Assembly: GCF_004151245.1 (NCBI RefSeq)
Contig: NZ_JUIW01000005.1
Location: 124,001-188,000 of the forward strand
Length of the DNA stretch: 64,000 bases
Direction of reading: 5' to 3'
DNA from: Flavobacterium beibuense
Lineage (GTDB): Bacteria; Bacteroidota; Bacteroidia; Flavobacteriales; Flavobacteriaceae
Part shown: piece after piece, positions 8,725 through 15,428 of the stretch
Numbering within the stretch: the stretch's first letter is position 1
Layout: each line of letters opens with the position of its first letter
Program-made: the position numbers and the translations under genes
The notes under the pieces: generated by a model
Databases searched by the model: none
The model's input: only the letters and a program-made list of their open reading frames with translations
Told to the model about the DNA's origin: nothing

Positions 8725-8780
8725 TTCTACAATTTTAGAATTGTTTCTACAAATGTAGAATAAAAATTAATATATGCAAC
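8725..8780 (-). promoter_or_regulatory. Promoter and twin operators of the BlaI/M56 operon
   Basis: Minus strand: GTTG (8777-8780), 19 bases, then TACATTTG (8750-8757), a full match to the Bacteroidota promoter. Two 16-bp imperfect palindromes, TTCTACAATTTTAGAA (8725-8740) and TTCTACAAATGTAGAA (8745-8760), lie 20 bp apart centre to centre. The upstream one contains the -7 box and the other lies between it and the ATG. BlaI-family operators contain TACA/TGTA half-sites, so repression by blocking polymerase is expected. Confidence 0.75.
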
Positions 8781-8785
8781 TTTTT

Positions 8786-8819
8786 TAAATAAAAAATCCA
8801 CCCAAATAAGGGTGGATTA
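8786..8819 (-). terminator. Intrinsic terminator behind the orphan sigma promoter
   Basis: The minus strand reads AATCCACCC-ttattt-GGGTGGATT followed by a T-run. It is the second terminator after the ECF operon and ends any transcript begun at 8863-8887. Confidence 0.8.
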
Positions 8820-8856
8820 GTGAGTTAGTTAGTATTAAGGCACGGTGTGGCTTATA
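8788..8856 (-). ncRNA. Possible sigma-dependent small RNA
   Basis: A segment of roughly 70 bases on the minus strand, bounded by an ECF-type promoter (8863-8887) and an intrinsic terminator (8786-8819). It contains no usable reading frame. It lies beyond the ECF operon's own terminator, so it is not simply the operon's trailer. Existence is inferred from signals only; it could equally be the remnant of a lost gene. Confidence 0.3.
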
Positions 8857-8862
8857 CTTTAT

Positions 8863-8887
8863 AGATAACCATTTTGCATGAAAGGTT
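8863..8887 (-). promoter_or_regulatory. Orphan ECF-sigma-type promoter
   Basis: The minus strand has CCCAACCTTTC, then TATCTA; AACC and TCT are separated by exactly 18 bases. The promoter of the adjacent sigma operon (10652-10676) has the same elements and the same spacing. It points towards the terminator at 8786-8819. Confidence 0.5.
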
Positions 8888-8898
8888 GGGAGCAAAGC

Positions 8899-8927
8899 AA
8901 AAAAAAACGCCATAAAGGCGTTTTTTC
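8899..8927. terminator. Terminator of the ECF sigma operon
   Basis: AACGCC-ataaa-GGCGTT stem flanked by an A-run and a T-run. It lies 53 bases beyond the stop codon of the TonB-C membrane protein on the minus strand. Confidence 0.85.
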
Positions 8928-8979
8928 ACACATGATAAAAAAAATACTAATAGGTAAGGTGGTTTGTTTATGTTTGAGC

Positions 8980-9870
8980 TTAGCCTTTTTTAATGTTTAT
9001 GCTAAATGGTAGATTATAACTTGTTCTGACAGGTCTTCCGTCTATTTGTCCAGGAGTCCATTTTTGTGTTAGCGAACTAAATGCTTTTATAACCTGTTCG
9101 CTAAATCCGTAACCGGGATCATCTATCGCCTTAATGTTAGAAAGTGTACCGTCTTTTTCTATTACAAATGAAATATTAACTTTATAATCGCCTTCAGGAA
9201 TTGCCTGTTTAACTACAAATTTTCTGCTTATCTGGACATAAAATGCCTGTGTGCCACCCGGGAATTCAGGTTGTTTAGTAAGCTTGTCCGGACTGAAAAC
9301 CCTGTTAAAGTTTACATGGTCTGTTTGCAGGCTGTCATGTTCCTTTTTAATGGTAAATTCTATTGTTTCAGATTCTTTACTTTTTAGTTCTTCACCTTTT
9401 AATGCTGTTGTCGGCAAAGTTGTTTTTTGGGTCGCAGGAGCCTCTTTTTTAGCAGGCGCCGGTTCTTTCTTTACGGCAGCAACTGCAACCGGATCTTTTT
9501 TAGGCTCAGGTTTCTTAGAGTCTTCCTTTATAACCGGTTTCTCTTCCGGTATGTCGGCAATTGTCTGTTTTTCTTCAGGAGCCGGTTCTGTAACTACTGG
9601 CTCATTTATTATTTGCTGAGGTTGTTCAGTTTTAATAACTGCGGGTTCAATGTTTTGTTTTTCTAAATAATTAAAAATAACTATACTGCCGGCAATGGCT
9701 AAAACTCCTGTTGCAATAAGTGCTTTATACATAACCCCTTTTCTAACCATAGCAGGGTTAGGGGTAATGTTAAGTTGTCCTTCTATTCTAGACCACAACT
9801 GATCCCCAGGCGGTTCGTTAAACGAATCGCTCCGATCCTTAAAATGTTTAAACAGTTCGTTATCTTTCAT
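8980..9870 (-). CDS. Probable anti-sigma factor fused to a TonB-C domain
   Basis: 296 residues. The cytoplasmic N-terminus (MKDNELFKHFKDRSDSFNEP, then PGDQLWSRIEGQL) is typical of proteins encoded after Bacteroidota ECF sigma genes and is presumed to bind the sigma factor. One membrane helix lies at about residues 47-65. A Pro/Glu/Lys/Ala-rich linker of about 90 residues follows, then a TonB-C domain (TKQPEFPGGTQAFYVQI to the end). Its start overlaps the sigma gene's end by 11 bases, so the two are translationally coupled. By inference an external event on the TonB-C domain is passed inward to release the sigma factor; energy transduction to receptors is the alternative. Confidence 0.75.
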   Translation of the reverse strand: MKDNELFKHFKDRSDSFNEPPGDQLWSRIEGQLNITPNPAMVRKGVMYKALIATGVLAIAGSIVIFNYLEKQNIEPAVIKTEQPQQIINEPVVTEPAPEEKQTIADIPEEKPVIKEDSKKPEPKKDPVAVAAVKKEPAPAKKEAPATQKTTLPTTALKGEELKSKESETIEFTIKKEHDSLQTDHVNFNRVFSPDKLTKQPEFPGGTQAFYVQISRKFVVKQAIPEGDYKVNISFVIEKDGTLSNIKAIDDPGYGFSEQVIKAFSSLTQKWTPGQIDGRPVRTSYNLPFSINIKKG

Positions 9871-10405
9871 AGTTTACTGCTTTTGGGGTTAGTGAGCTAA
9901 AAAAAGTTTTTTTTAATTTCTCTTTTGCATAGCTAAGCTGCGATTTTGATGTTCCTTCGCTTATTCCAAGCTGTTCAGCAATTTCAGCATGCTTATAGCC
10001 TTCTATAGCATACAGGTTAAATACTATTCTTGCTCCTTCAGGCAGGTAGTTCAGCATTTTTTCAACATCATCACGCCAAAGGTCACTGTCATTATTTAAT
10101 ACCGGTATGGATACATCATCCGTACTCACTTCATTTTTAAAATTCGTCTTTTTTCGTAACTCCATAAGGCAGCAGTTAACAGCTATCCTTAAAATCCAGC
10201 CTTCAAAACTTCCCTGGTTATTGTACTGGTTTATCTTTTGAAAAACAGTAAGAAAAGTGTTCATAACCATTTCTTCGGCACGCTCATGATCTTTCATGTA
10301 ACGTTTACAAATACCCATTACTTTAGAGCCATAGGTCTTGTAGACATGATTCTGTGTGAGCCTGTCCTGTTTTTTGCAGCCTTGTATCAATTGCTGTTCG
10401 GTCAT
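9860..10405 (-). CDS. ECF-type RNA polymerase sigma factor
   Basis: 181 residues with sigma region 2 (HVYKTYGSKVMGICKRYMKD, then AEEMVMNTFLTVFQKI and the FEGWILRIAVNCCLMELRKK helix) and region 4 (LPEGARIVFNLYAIEGYKHAEI, then AEQLGISEGTSKSQL). It lies 10 bases after a small secreted protein gene and overlaps the putative anti-sigma gene by 11 bases. The operon promoter (10652-10676) has the AACC/TCT elements typical of ECF regulation, so autoregulation is likely. Target genes beyond this locus are not evident, except for the orphan promoter at 8863-8887. Confidence 0.92.
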   Translation of the reverse strand: MTEQQLIQGCKKQDRLTQNHVYKTYGSKVMGICKRYMKDHERAEEMVMNTFLTVFQKINQYNNQGSFEGWILRIAVNCCLMELRKKTNFKNEVSTDDVSIPVLNNDSDLWRDDVEKMLNYLPEGARIVFNLYAIEGYKHAEIAEQLGISEGTSKSQLSYAKEKLKKTFFSSLTPKAVNYER

Positions 10406-10415
10406 GTATCAGTTG

Positions 10416-10616
10416 TTACTGTTCTGTTCCGTTTTCTGTTGCTATTTCTATGTTACTGTATATCGGTTTTACGACTTCCTGTCCGTCGCAGTCTATAAAT
10501 TCATAAAAATCATCTTTTTCAACCTTAATCCGGTTTTCCGGTTTGTTGTTGCTTTTTTCCTGTGCACTAACCGTCGAAGATAAAATAACTAAGGCTGTAA
10601 TAAAAATATTTCTCAT
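10416..10616 (-). CDS. Small secreted protein, first gene of the ECF operon
   Basis: 66 residues from the ATG at 10616. A longer frame extends upstream to 10724, but that part is promoter and terminator DNA. Residues 1-19 are a clear signal peptide ending in VSAQ. The mature part of about 47 residues is charged, with YEFIDCDGQEVVKPIYSN as its only distinctive stretch and a single cysteine. I do not recognise a family. Its place directly behind the sigma-type promoter and 10 bases before the sigma gene suggests it is a regulon member or a signal modulator. Confidence 0.6.
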   Translation of the reverse strand: MRNIFITALVILSSTVSAQEKSNNKPENRIKVEKDDFYEFIDCDGQEVVKPIYSNIEIATENGTEQ

Positions 10617-10651
10617 AAAATTAAGGTGTGGCGTTGAGATCTTATTAAGAA

Positions 10652-10676
10652 AGATGCGGTTGTGAAAAAAAGGGTT
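10652..10676 (-). promoter_or_regulatory. ECF-type promoter of the sigma operon
   Basis: The minus strand has CCAACCCTTTTTTT as -35-like element and GCATCTTTC as -10-like element; AACC and TCT are separated by 18 bases. The predicted start is about 30 bases before the ATG at 10616. This AACC-rich plus (C/T)xTCT pattern is the one commonly seen before Bacteroidota ECF sigma operons. Confidence 0.6.
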
Positions 10677-10687
10677 GGAATGAAGTA

Positions 10688-10720
10688 AAAAAAAATCTGC
10701 CCGAAAGGCAGATTTTTTTA
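10688..10720. terminator. Terminator of the M20 peptidase gene
   Basis: AATCTGCC-cgaa-GGCAGATT stem with an A-run on the left and a T-run on the right, just beyond the stop codon of the peptidase at 10736. Confidence 0.85.
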
Positions 10721-10735
10721 TCATGGGAAATGAGA

Positions 10736-12124
10736 TTATTTGCTCATTTCTGTAAAATGCTTGTAAAATAAGGGGATTGTCTCAATACCTTTAAGGTAAT
10801 TGAATAATCCGAAATGTTCGTTAGGGGAGTGGATAGCATCGCTGTCTAAACCAAAGCCCATCATTATTGTTTTGCTCTTAAGTTCTTTTTCAAAAAGAGC
10901 TACAATAGGAATACTTCCTCCTGAACGAACCGGAATTGGCTTAACGTTAAAGCTTTCCTCATAAGCAGCTGCAGCGGCCTGATAGCCTATGCTGTCTATA
11001 GGGGTAACATAAGCCTGACCACCATGATGAGGTGTAACTTTAACCTTTACACCCTTAGGAGCAAGGCTCTCAAAATGTTTGGTGAACAGTTCAGTTATTT
11101 CTTTCCAATCCTGGTCCGGTACTAAACGCATAGATATTTTTGCATAAGCTTTGCTTGCAATAACCGTTTTAGCACCTTCACCTGTATAACCACCCCAAAT
11201 ACCGTTTACATCAAGTGTTGGGCGTATAGAGTTTCTTTCGTTTGTAGTATAGGTCGCTTCGCCATATACATCATCAATATCAAGGGCTCTTTTGTATGCT
11301 TCAAGAGAGAATGGTGCTTTTGCCATTTCATCTCTCTCTTCGCGTGAAAGCTCTTCTACTTTGTCATAAAAACCGGGAATGGTTATATGATTGTTTTCGT
11401 CATGAAGCTGAGCAATCATTTTTGCTAATATGTTGATAGGGTTAGCCACGGCACCACCATATAATCCTGAATGCAGGTCACGGTTAGGTCCTGTAACTTC
11501 TACCTCTACATAGCTAAGGCCTCTTAATCCTGTAGTGATTGACGGCTGTGTGTTAGATATCATTCCGGTATCCGAAATTAATATCACGTCATTTTTAAGC
11601 TTTTCCTGGTTGCGCTCCACAAACCAGCTAAGGCTTGGCGAACCAACTTCTTCCTCACCCTCAATCATGAATTTTACGTTACATGGCAGGTTATTGTTTT
11701 GAGTCATATACTCAAGTGCCTTAACGTGCATGTACATCTGTCCTTTATCATCACATGCCCCGCGTGCAAAAATTGCACCTTCAGGGTGAAGTTCTGTAGT
11801 TTTTATAACAGGCTCAAAAGGAGGTGATGTCCAAAGATTAACCGGATCCGGCGGCTGAACATCATAATGTCCGTATACTAATACTGTTGGAAGGTTTGGG
11901 TCTATAATCTTTTCACCGTAAACAATCGGATAACCCGGAGTTTCGCAAAGCTCAACTTTATCGCAGCCTGCTTTTTCTAAACTTTCTTTTACGGCTTCGG
12001 CAGTGTTTACAACATCCTGAGAGTAGGCGCTGTCGGCACTAACCGACGGTATTTTTAATAATTCTATCAGTTCGTTAATAAATCGGTCTTTATGCTGTCC
12101 GACGTAGCTTTTTATGTTATCCAT
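10736..12124 (-). CDS. M20 family dipeptidase
   Basis: 462 residues from the ATG at 12124 (MDNIKSYVGQHKDRFINEL). An upstream start at 12190 would add a non-conserved Phe-rich tail. Metal-binding motifs are present: GHYDVQPPDP, RGACDDKGQM, the catalytic EGEEEVGSPSL and DTGM downstream. A dimerisation (lid) domain lies at about residues 200-360 (SYVEVEVTGPNRDLHSGLYGG at its start). Family members are zinc aminoacyl-dipeptidases of the carnosinase/CNDP2-like group that cleave short peptides in the cytoplasm. It is transcribed alone, with its own terminator. Confidence 0.9.
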   Translation of the reverse strand: MDNIKSYVGQHKDRFINELIELLKIPSVSADSAYSQDVVNTAEAVKESLEKAGCDKVELCETPGYPIVYGEKIIDPNLPTVLVYGHYDVQPPDPVNLWTSPPFEPVIKTTELHPEGAIFARGACDDKGQMYMHVKALEYMTQNNNLPCNVKFMIEGEEEVGSPSLSWFVERNQEKLKNDVILISDTGMISNTQPSITTGLRGLSYVEVEVTGPNRDLHSGLYGGAVANPINILAKMIAQLHDENNHITIPGFYDKVEELSREERDEMAKAPFSLEAYKRALDIDDVYGEATYTTNERNSIRPTLDVNGIWGGYTGEGAKTVIASKAYAKISMRLVPDQDWKEITELFTKHFESLAPKGVKVKVTPHHGGQAYVTPIDSIGYQAAAAAYEESFNVKPIPVRSGGSIPIVALFEKELKSKTIMMGFGLDSDAIHSPNEHFGLFNYLKGIETIPLFYKHFTEMSK

Positions 12125-12196
12125 CTTAAAATTAATGATATAGAATTGATGCCCAAAAATACAAAAAAATAAATTGAAAAAATTTTTCATTTTTTC

Positions 12197-12226
12197 TTTG
12201 ATTGTTTCAAACTAGTCGTATATTTG
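12197..12226 (+). promoter_or_regulatory. Promoter of first tRNA-Leu
   Basis: TTTG (12197-12200), 18 bases, TATATTTG (12219-12226): a full match to the Bacteroidota vegetative promoter, about 40 bases before the tRNA. Confidence 0.85.
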
Positions 12227-12268
12227 CACCCTCTTAATGAAACAAACTATTGGTTTTATTATCGGCCT

Positions 12269-12350
12269 GCGGGTGTGGTGAAATTGGTAGACACGCCAGA
12301 CTTAGGATCTGGTGCCTCACGGTGTGTAGGTTCGAGTCCTATCACCCGCA
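12269..12350 (+). tRNA. tRNA-Leu (anticodon UAG), copy 1
   Basis: 82 bases with acceptor stem GCGGGTG/CACCCGC and discriminator A. The anticodon loop CTTAGGA sits between CCAGA and TCTGG, giving anticodon TAG (reads CUN codons). There is a class II variable arm (TGCCTCACGGTGTGTA) and a T-loop GGTTCGAGTCC. CCA is not fully encoded. The mature sequence is identical to the copy 260 bases downstream. Confidence 0.97.
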
Positions 12351-12352
12351 CA

Positions 12353-12385
12353 AAAAGCCTCTGATTTTCAGGGGCTTTTTTTATT
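12353..12385 (+). terminator. Terminator after tRNA-Leu copy 1
   Basis: AAGCCTCTGA-ttt-TCAGGGGCTT stem with one mismatch, then a run of T. Confidence 0.8.
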
Positions 12386-12455
12386 TCTGTCCTTTTCCGC
12401 TTTTCCATACCGTTATTTTCAGAAAAAATTATTTCAAGAAGTCATTTAAATTTAC

Positions 12456-12485
12456 TTTGAAGTTTAAAAACTATGCGTATATTTG
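12456..12485 (+). promoter_or_regulatory. Promoter of second tRNA-Leu
   Basis: TTTG (12456-12459), 18 bases, TATATTTG (12478-12485). Same spacing as the first copy. Confidence 0.85.
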
Positions 12486-12528
12486 CAGCCGTAATAATGA
12501 AACACACTATTAGTTTTATTATCAGCCT

Positions 12529-12610
12529 GCGGGTGTGGTGAAATTGGTAGACACGCCAGACTTAGGATCTGGTGCCTCACGGTGTGTAGGTTCGAGTCCT
12601 ATCACCCGCA
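12529..12610 (+). tRNA. tRNA-Leu (anticodon UAG), copy 2
   Basis: 82 bases, identical to copy 1 over the whole tRNA and with a closely similar 5' leader and terminator. This is a tandem gene duplication with a 260-base repeat unit that kept its own promoter and terminator. Confidence 0.97.
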
Positions 12611-12611
12611 C

Positions 12612-12645
12612 AAGAAGCCTCTGAGTAATCAGGGGCTTTTTTTAT
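12612..12645 (+). terminator. Terminator after tRNA-Leu copy 2
   Basis: GAAGCCTCTGA-gtaa-TCAGGGGCTTT stem followed by T-run. Confidence 0.8.
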
Positions 12646-12778
12646 GCCCTTTTTCTTCGAGTTTGTTTTTTGAAATGGTTTAATAATCAGTGTGTTATTG
12701 CTTGATCAAGCAAAAAAGTCCGTAAATTAGTTAGTGCATACAAAAGCAGATTTAATCACTAACTTAATTCGTCAGGCT

Positions 12779-13372
12779 ATGTCAGTATTCAAAAAACCAA
12801 CCAGGGCAGTAATTTTGGGAGGACTGTTTTTAGTAATCCCGGTAATACTTATTATAATACTTGTAGGCCATGCGGTAGAGATTATCGGGCCATTGGGTAA
12901 AAAAGTCAGTAGCGTTTTAGGTATACATTCCCTCTTTGGGGCAGCTACACTTACGGTAGTATGTGTTTTTATAATTCTTCTTTTCTGTTATCTGGCAGGA
13001 ATGCTTATACAAATTGGCTTTGTACAGCAATGGGGAAAGAAAATGGAACAGCAGCTTTTTTTGATAGTACCCAGCCTGCAGGTTCTTAAATACCGACTTA
13101 TAGATGAAAACCAGGCAGCTGTTAAGGATACCTGGAAGGCAATTTTGCTACGCGACGGTGATTTTTATCTCCTGGCATTTATTACAGATGAAGGCGATGA
13201 TAAATATATGAGTGTATTTATACCCGATGCTCCAAATATGGGAGGTGGTGAAATACGCTTTCTTGAAAAAGCATTATGTGAATATGAATCTATCTCCATG
13301 AAAATAGCCGTGAATGCACTAAACAGCTTTGGTGCTTCGGGAAGGCCTTGGGAGCATATCGTCAAAAAATAA
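12779..13372 (+). CDS. DUF502-like membrane protein
   Basis: 197 residues from the ATG at 12779 (MSVFKKPTRAVILGG). An in-frame GTG at 12734 would add 15 residues but lies next to a promoter-like TAAATTAG (12723-12730), so the ATG is preferred. Two strong membrane helices (about residues 9-31 and 48-75) are followed by a soluble domain (WKAILLRDGDFYLLAFITDE, SVFIPDAPNMGGGEI) ending in WEHIVKK. Layout and the PDAPN/GGG region resemble DUF502, but the match is partial. Function unknown. Confidence 0.65.
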   Translation: MSVFKKPTRAVILGGLFLVIPVILIIILVGHAVEIIGPLGKKVSSVLGIHSLFGAATLTVVCVFIILLFCYLAGMLIQIGFVQQWGKKMEQQLFLIVPSLQVLKYRLIDENQAAVKDTWKAILLRDGDFYLLAFITDEGDDKYMSVFIPDAPNMGGGEIRFLEKALCEYESISMKIAVNALNSFGASGRPWEHIVKK

Positions 13373-13404
13373 AACAGCCGCAGGAAATATTTCCTACGGC
13401 TGTT
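13373..13404. terminator. Terminator of the ferritin-like gene pair
   Basis: AACAGCCG...CGGCTGTT stem extended by an inner AGGAAA/TTTCCT stem. On the minus strand it is followed by TTTTATTTTTT, fitting termination of the ferritin-like genes. It also lies just after the plus-strand DUF502-like gene. Confidence 0.7.
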
Positions 13405-13445
13405 ACCACTCTAAATTACTTAAACTCTATATTCTTATTTATATA

Positions 13446-14270
13446 TTATTGAGCAAAGAATAATGAGGCAATATCAGTTGCCTGTTGTCCTGTAAGTATT
13501 TCGTCAAACGACTCAGGTCCTGCTGCTGCCGGAATTGACGGTCCGTTTGTTGCCATTACCGATGCAGTATTGAAACCTGCCTGTATTGCATTTTCCTCTC
13601 CGTCATAAACGGCCTGTGCTGCTTCCGGTAATCCGCCGCGGTCACTGCCTACAATCCATCCTTTTTGTCCTCTTAGTCTTCTTATCTGTGATGCGTGTCG
13701 CGCTTCTACAGAGTGTATCTGTAAACCTGCTGTAAGCAAATCTCCGTTAGACATTAAATTACCTGCCTGTCCTTTGTAGGCCCGAACTCCTGTATCTTCA
13801 AAAGCCTGAGAAAGTGCTAAGAAGGTAGGGTAGTCACCAAAAGTGTCAAAAGCTCCGCCCACGGTAAAATCGAAGTCGGGTTTCATAGGTGCCATGTCGC
13901 CAAGTGCAGATGCAAGGAATGCAACGTGTGCCGACTCATGCTGAGATATTTGTGCTATTATGGCCTGGTCTGCTGCCGGAATCAGTCCGTTTGTATCCAG
14001 TGCCATCTGGTAAAATTCGTCTTCAAGGTATTCCAGTATTAATGCCAGCTGTAAAGCTGTTGTTGGCGTATCCTGTGTGGTCATAAAAGCGGTTGCTGCT
14101 GCATTGGCTTTTGTAGGTGCCAGTACAAGCGATGCTATACCAAAAGGAAGTGCGGCTGTTGCCATGTTTTTTCCTAATGTTTTAAACTGGCTGAAACTAT
14201 CTCTTCGTGAACCTTTACTGTTTAAAAGATTATCATCAGTAAACGACTCTATAAATTTTATAATATTCAT
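13446..14270 (-). CDS. Exported ferritin-like domain protein (Ferritin_2), downstream copy
   Basis: 274 residues. The N-terminus has SRRDSFSQFKTLG followed by a hydrophobic stretch ending in KANAAA, a twin-arginine-like signal with probable cleavage after ANA. The rest is a helical ferritin-like domain (PF13668). ALILEYLEDEFYQMAL and QISQHESAHVAFL supply E-D/E-E and ExxH residues of a di-metal site. A second pair, LSQAFEDTGVRAYKG and IHSVEARHASQIRRL, follows. Function of this family is poorly known; desiccation- or oxidative-stress roles are suggested for relatives. It lies 24 bases after its paralogue. Confidence 0.85.
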   Translation of the reverse strand: MNIIKFIESFTDDNLLNSKGSRRDSFSQFKTLGKNMATAALPFGIASLVLAPTKANAAATAFMTTQDTPTTALQLALILEYLEDEFYQMALDTNGLIPAADQAIIAQISQHESAHVAFLASALGDMAPMKPDFDFTVGGAFDTFGDYPTFLALSQAFEDTGVRAYKGQAGNLMSNGDLLTAGLQIHSVEARHASQIRRLRGQKGWIVGSDRGGLPEAAQAVYDGEENAIQAGFNTASVMATNGPSIPAAAGPESFDEILTGQQATDIASLFFAQ

Positions 14271-14294
14271 AATCCTGAGTTTTAATGTTAATAA

Positions 14295-15044
14295 TTAAGG
14301 TAAGAATTGTGCTGTAAACGGAGTTTGTACAACACCCAGGCTGCCTACTGCTGCAAGTATTTGAGAAGGCATTTGTGCCAGGTCAAGACCATTAGCGTCT
14401 ATTACGTCGTCGCCTGCAAAATCTGCTGATCCCGGATTTAAAAGGCTTCGTATTGCCGAAGCGTGCCTTGCTTCTACCGAAACAATTTTACCTGCTATAA
14501 CAAGATAATCAGGAGTTGTGATATATCTACCGGCACCGTTGTATGCTGCCACACCGGTATCTTCAAGTGTTTTGGCTGTATTAAGTACCTGTAGTCTGTT
14601 ACCAAAGTTTAGGTCACCATAATCAAAGTTAAGATCCGGTAACAAGCGGTCAGGGTCATTTAAGGCTCCTGTTAGTGCTGCCCTGAAAAACTCACGGTGT
14701 ATAACTTCGTGATTGTATAAATCGGTTAAAACGGTTTGCTCTTCACTACTGAAAACACTACCAAAATTATTTCCGTTCACTACTCTTGTATAAAAATCGG
14801 CTTCAAGTTGCTCTAAAGCATAAGCATAAGTAAGAATTCCTGCGTCTCCACCGCCAAGGTCAAACACGCCGTTTCTTACTCCGGGAAGCTGGTTGTCTAC
14901 TGGTGGTGCCATTCCGCCGTCATCGTCGTTGTTGCATCCGGCCAGTACAAGACCTGTTCCTGCAATGGCAAGCCCACTGATTTTAAGGAAGCTTCGCCTG
15001 TTGGTCAGGTTAGATTTTACTTCCTCAACTTTTACTTTTTTCAT
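14295..15044 (-). CDS. Ferritin-like domain lipoprotein with twin-arginine signal, upstream copy
   Basis: 249 residues. The signal has NRRSFLKISG, a clear Tat motif (RRxFLK), then a hydrophobic stretch and a lipobox LAGC before an Asn/Asp-rich spacer. It should be exported folded and lipid-anchored. The ferritin-like domain repeats the pattern of the neighbour: YALEQLEADFYTRVV, DLYNHEVIHREFF, AKTLEDTGVAAYNG and SVEARHASAIRSL, giving the expected acidic and ExxH residues of a di-metal site. The pair is probably one operon. Use of Tat implies that metal is loaded in the cytoplasm before export (inference). Confidence 0.87.
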   Translation of the reverse strand: MKKVKVEEVKSNLTNRRSFLKISGLAIAGTGLVLAGCNNDDDGGMAPPVDNQLPGVRNGVFDLGGGDAGILTYAYALEQLEADFYTRVVNGNNFGSVFSSEEQTVLTDLYNHEVIHREFFRAALTGALNDPDRLLPDLNFDYGDLNFGNRLQVLNTAKTLEDTGVAAYNGAGRYITTPDYLVIAGKIVSVEARHASAIRSLLNPGSADFAGDDVIDANGLDLAQMPSQILAAVGSLGVVQTPFTAQFLP

Positions 15045-15428
15045 AATTAAAGATTTTGAGGTTAATAATAATTGCTTTTACTGGTCTAGGATTTTATGCT
15101 GATGTATGATTTGTCTTTTTACTTACGCCAAATAGTTTGGGTTGGTTTTTAGTAGTTTATAATTTTTGTATTTTTTTAACAGTTTTAATAATTAAAAACC
15201 ATGTTTTTGATTCATTCTGTCACAGTTGTAAGGTCTTACTTGTTTTTAATTCAATGGGTTAGGGGAGGGGGAGCGGCGTTTATGAGAGGAGTCTTCATAA
15301 TGAAGAATTTGTAGTAAAAATGATGTTTTTTGTGATTTTTGAGTTGGTTTTACTCTTTTTATTGCAAAAACAACGCTTATCAATTCATTTTTTTTCGTTT
15401 CTTTACAGTAAGAATTTATCCGCAAAAT
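15045..15428. other. 384-base intergenic region between divergent genes
   Basis: AT-rich DNA between the ferritin-like operon (minus) and the LacI-type regulator (plus). It must contain two divergent promoters, but I find no full match to TTTG-N18/19-TAnnTTTG on either strand. A G-rich patch (GGGTTAGGGGAGGGGG, near 15257-15272) stands out. No small gene with convincing features is present. Confidence 0.5.

Noticed and set aside
9251-9666. Two plus-strand open frames opposite the anti-sigma/TonB gene
   Set aside because: They mirror the Pro/Lys-rich linker in other frames; composition is not protein-like.
10617-10724. Upstream extension of the small secreted protein to an ATG at 10724
   Set aside because: This stretch holds the peptidase terminator and the ECF promoter, and the signal peptide starts at 10616.
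12250-12513. 87-codon open frame on the plus strand
   Set aside because: It runs straight through tRNA-Leu copy 1, its terminator and the promoter of copy 2.
15121-15150. CCAACCC on the minus strand upstream of the ferritin-like operon, as a third ECF promoter
   Set aside because: The -35-like part is present, but the TCT element at 18 bases is missing (TAA instead), so it does not match the two convincing copies.
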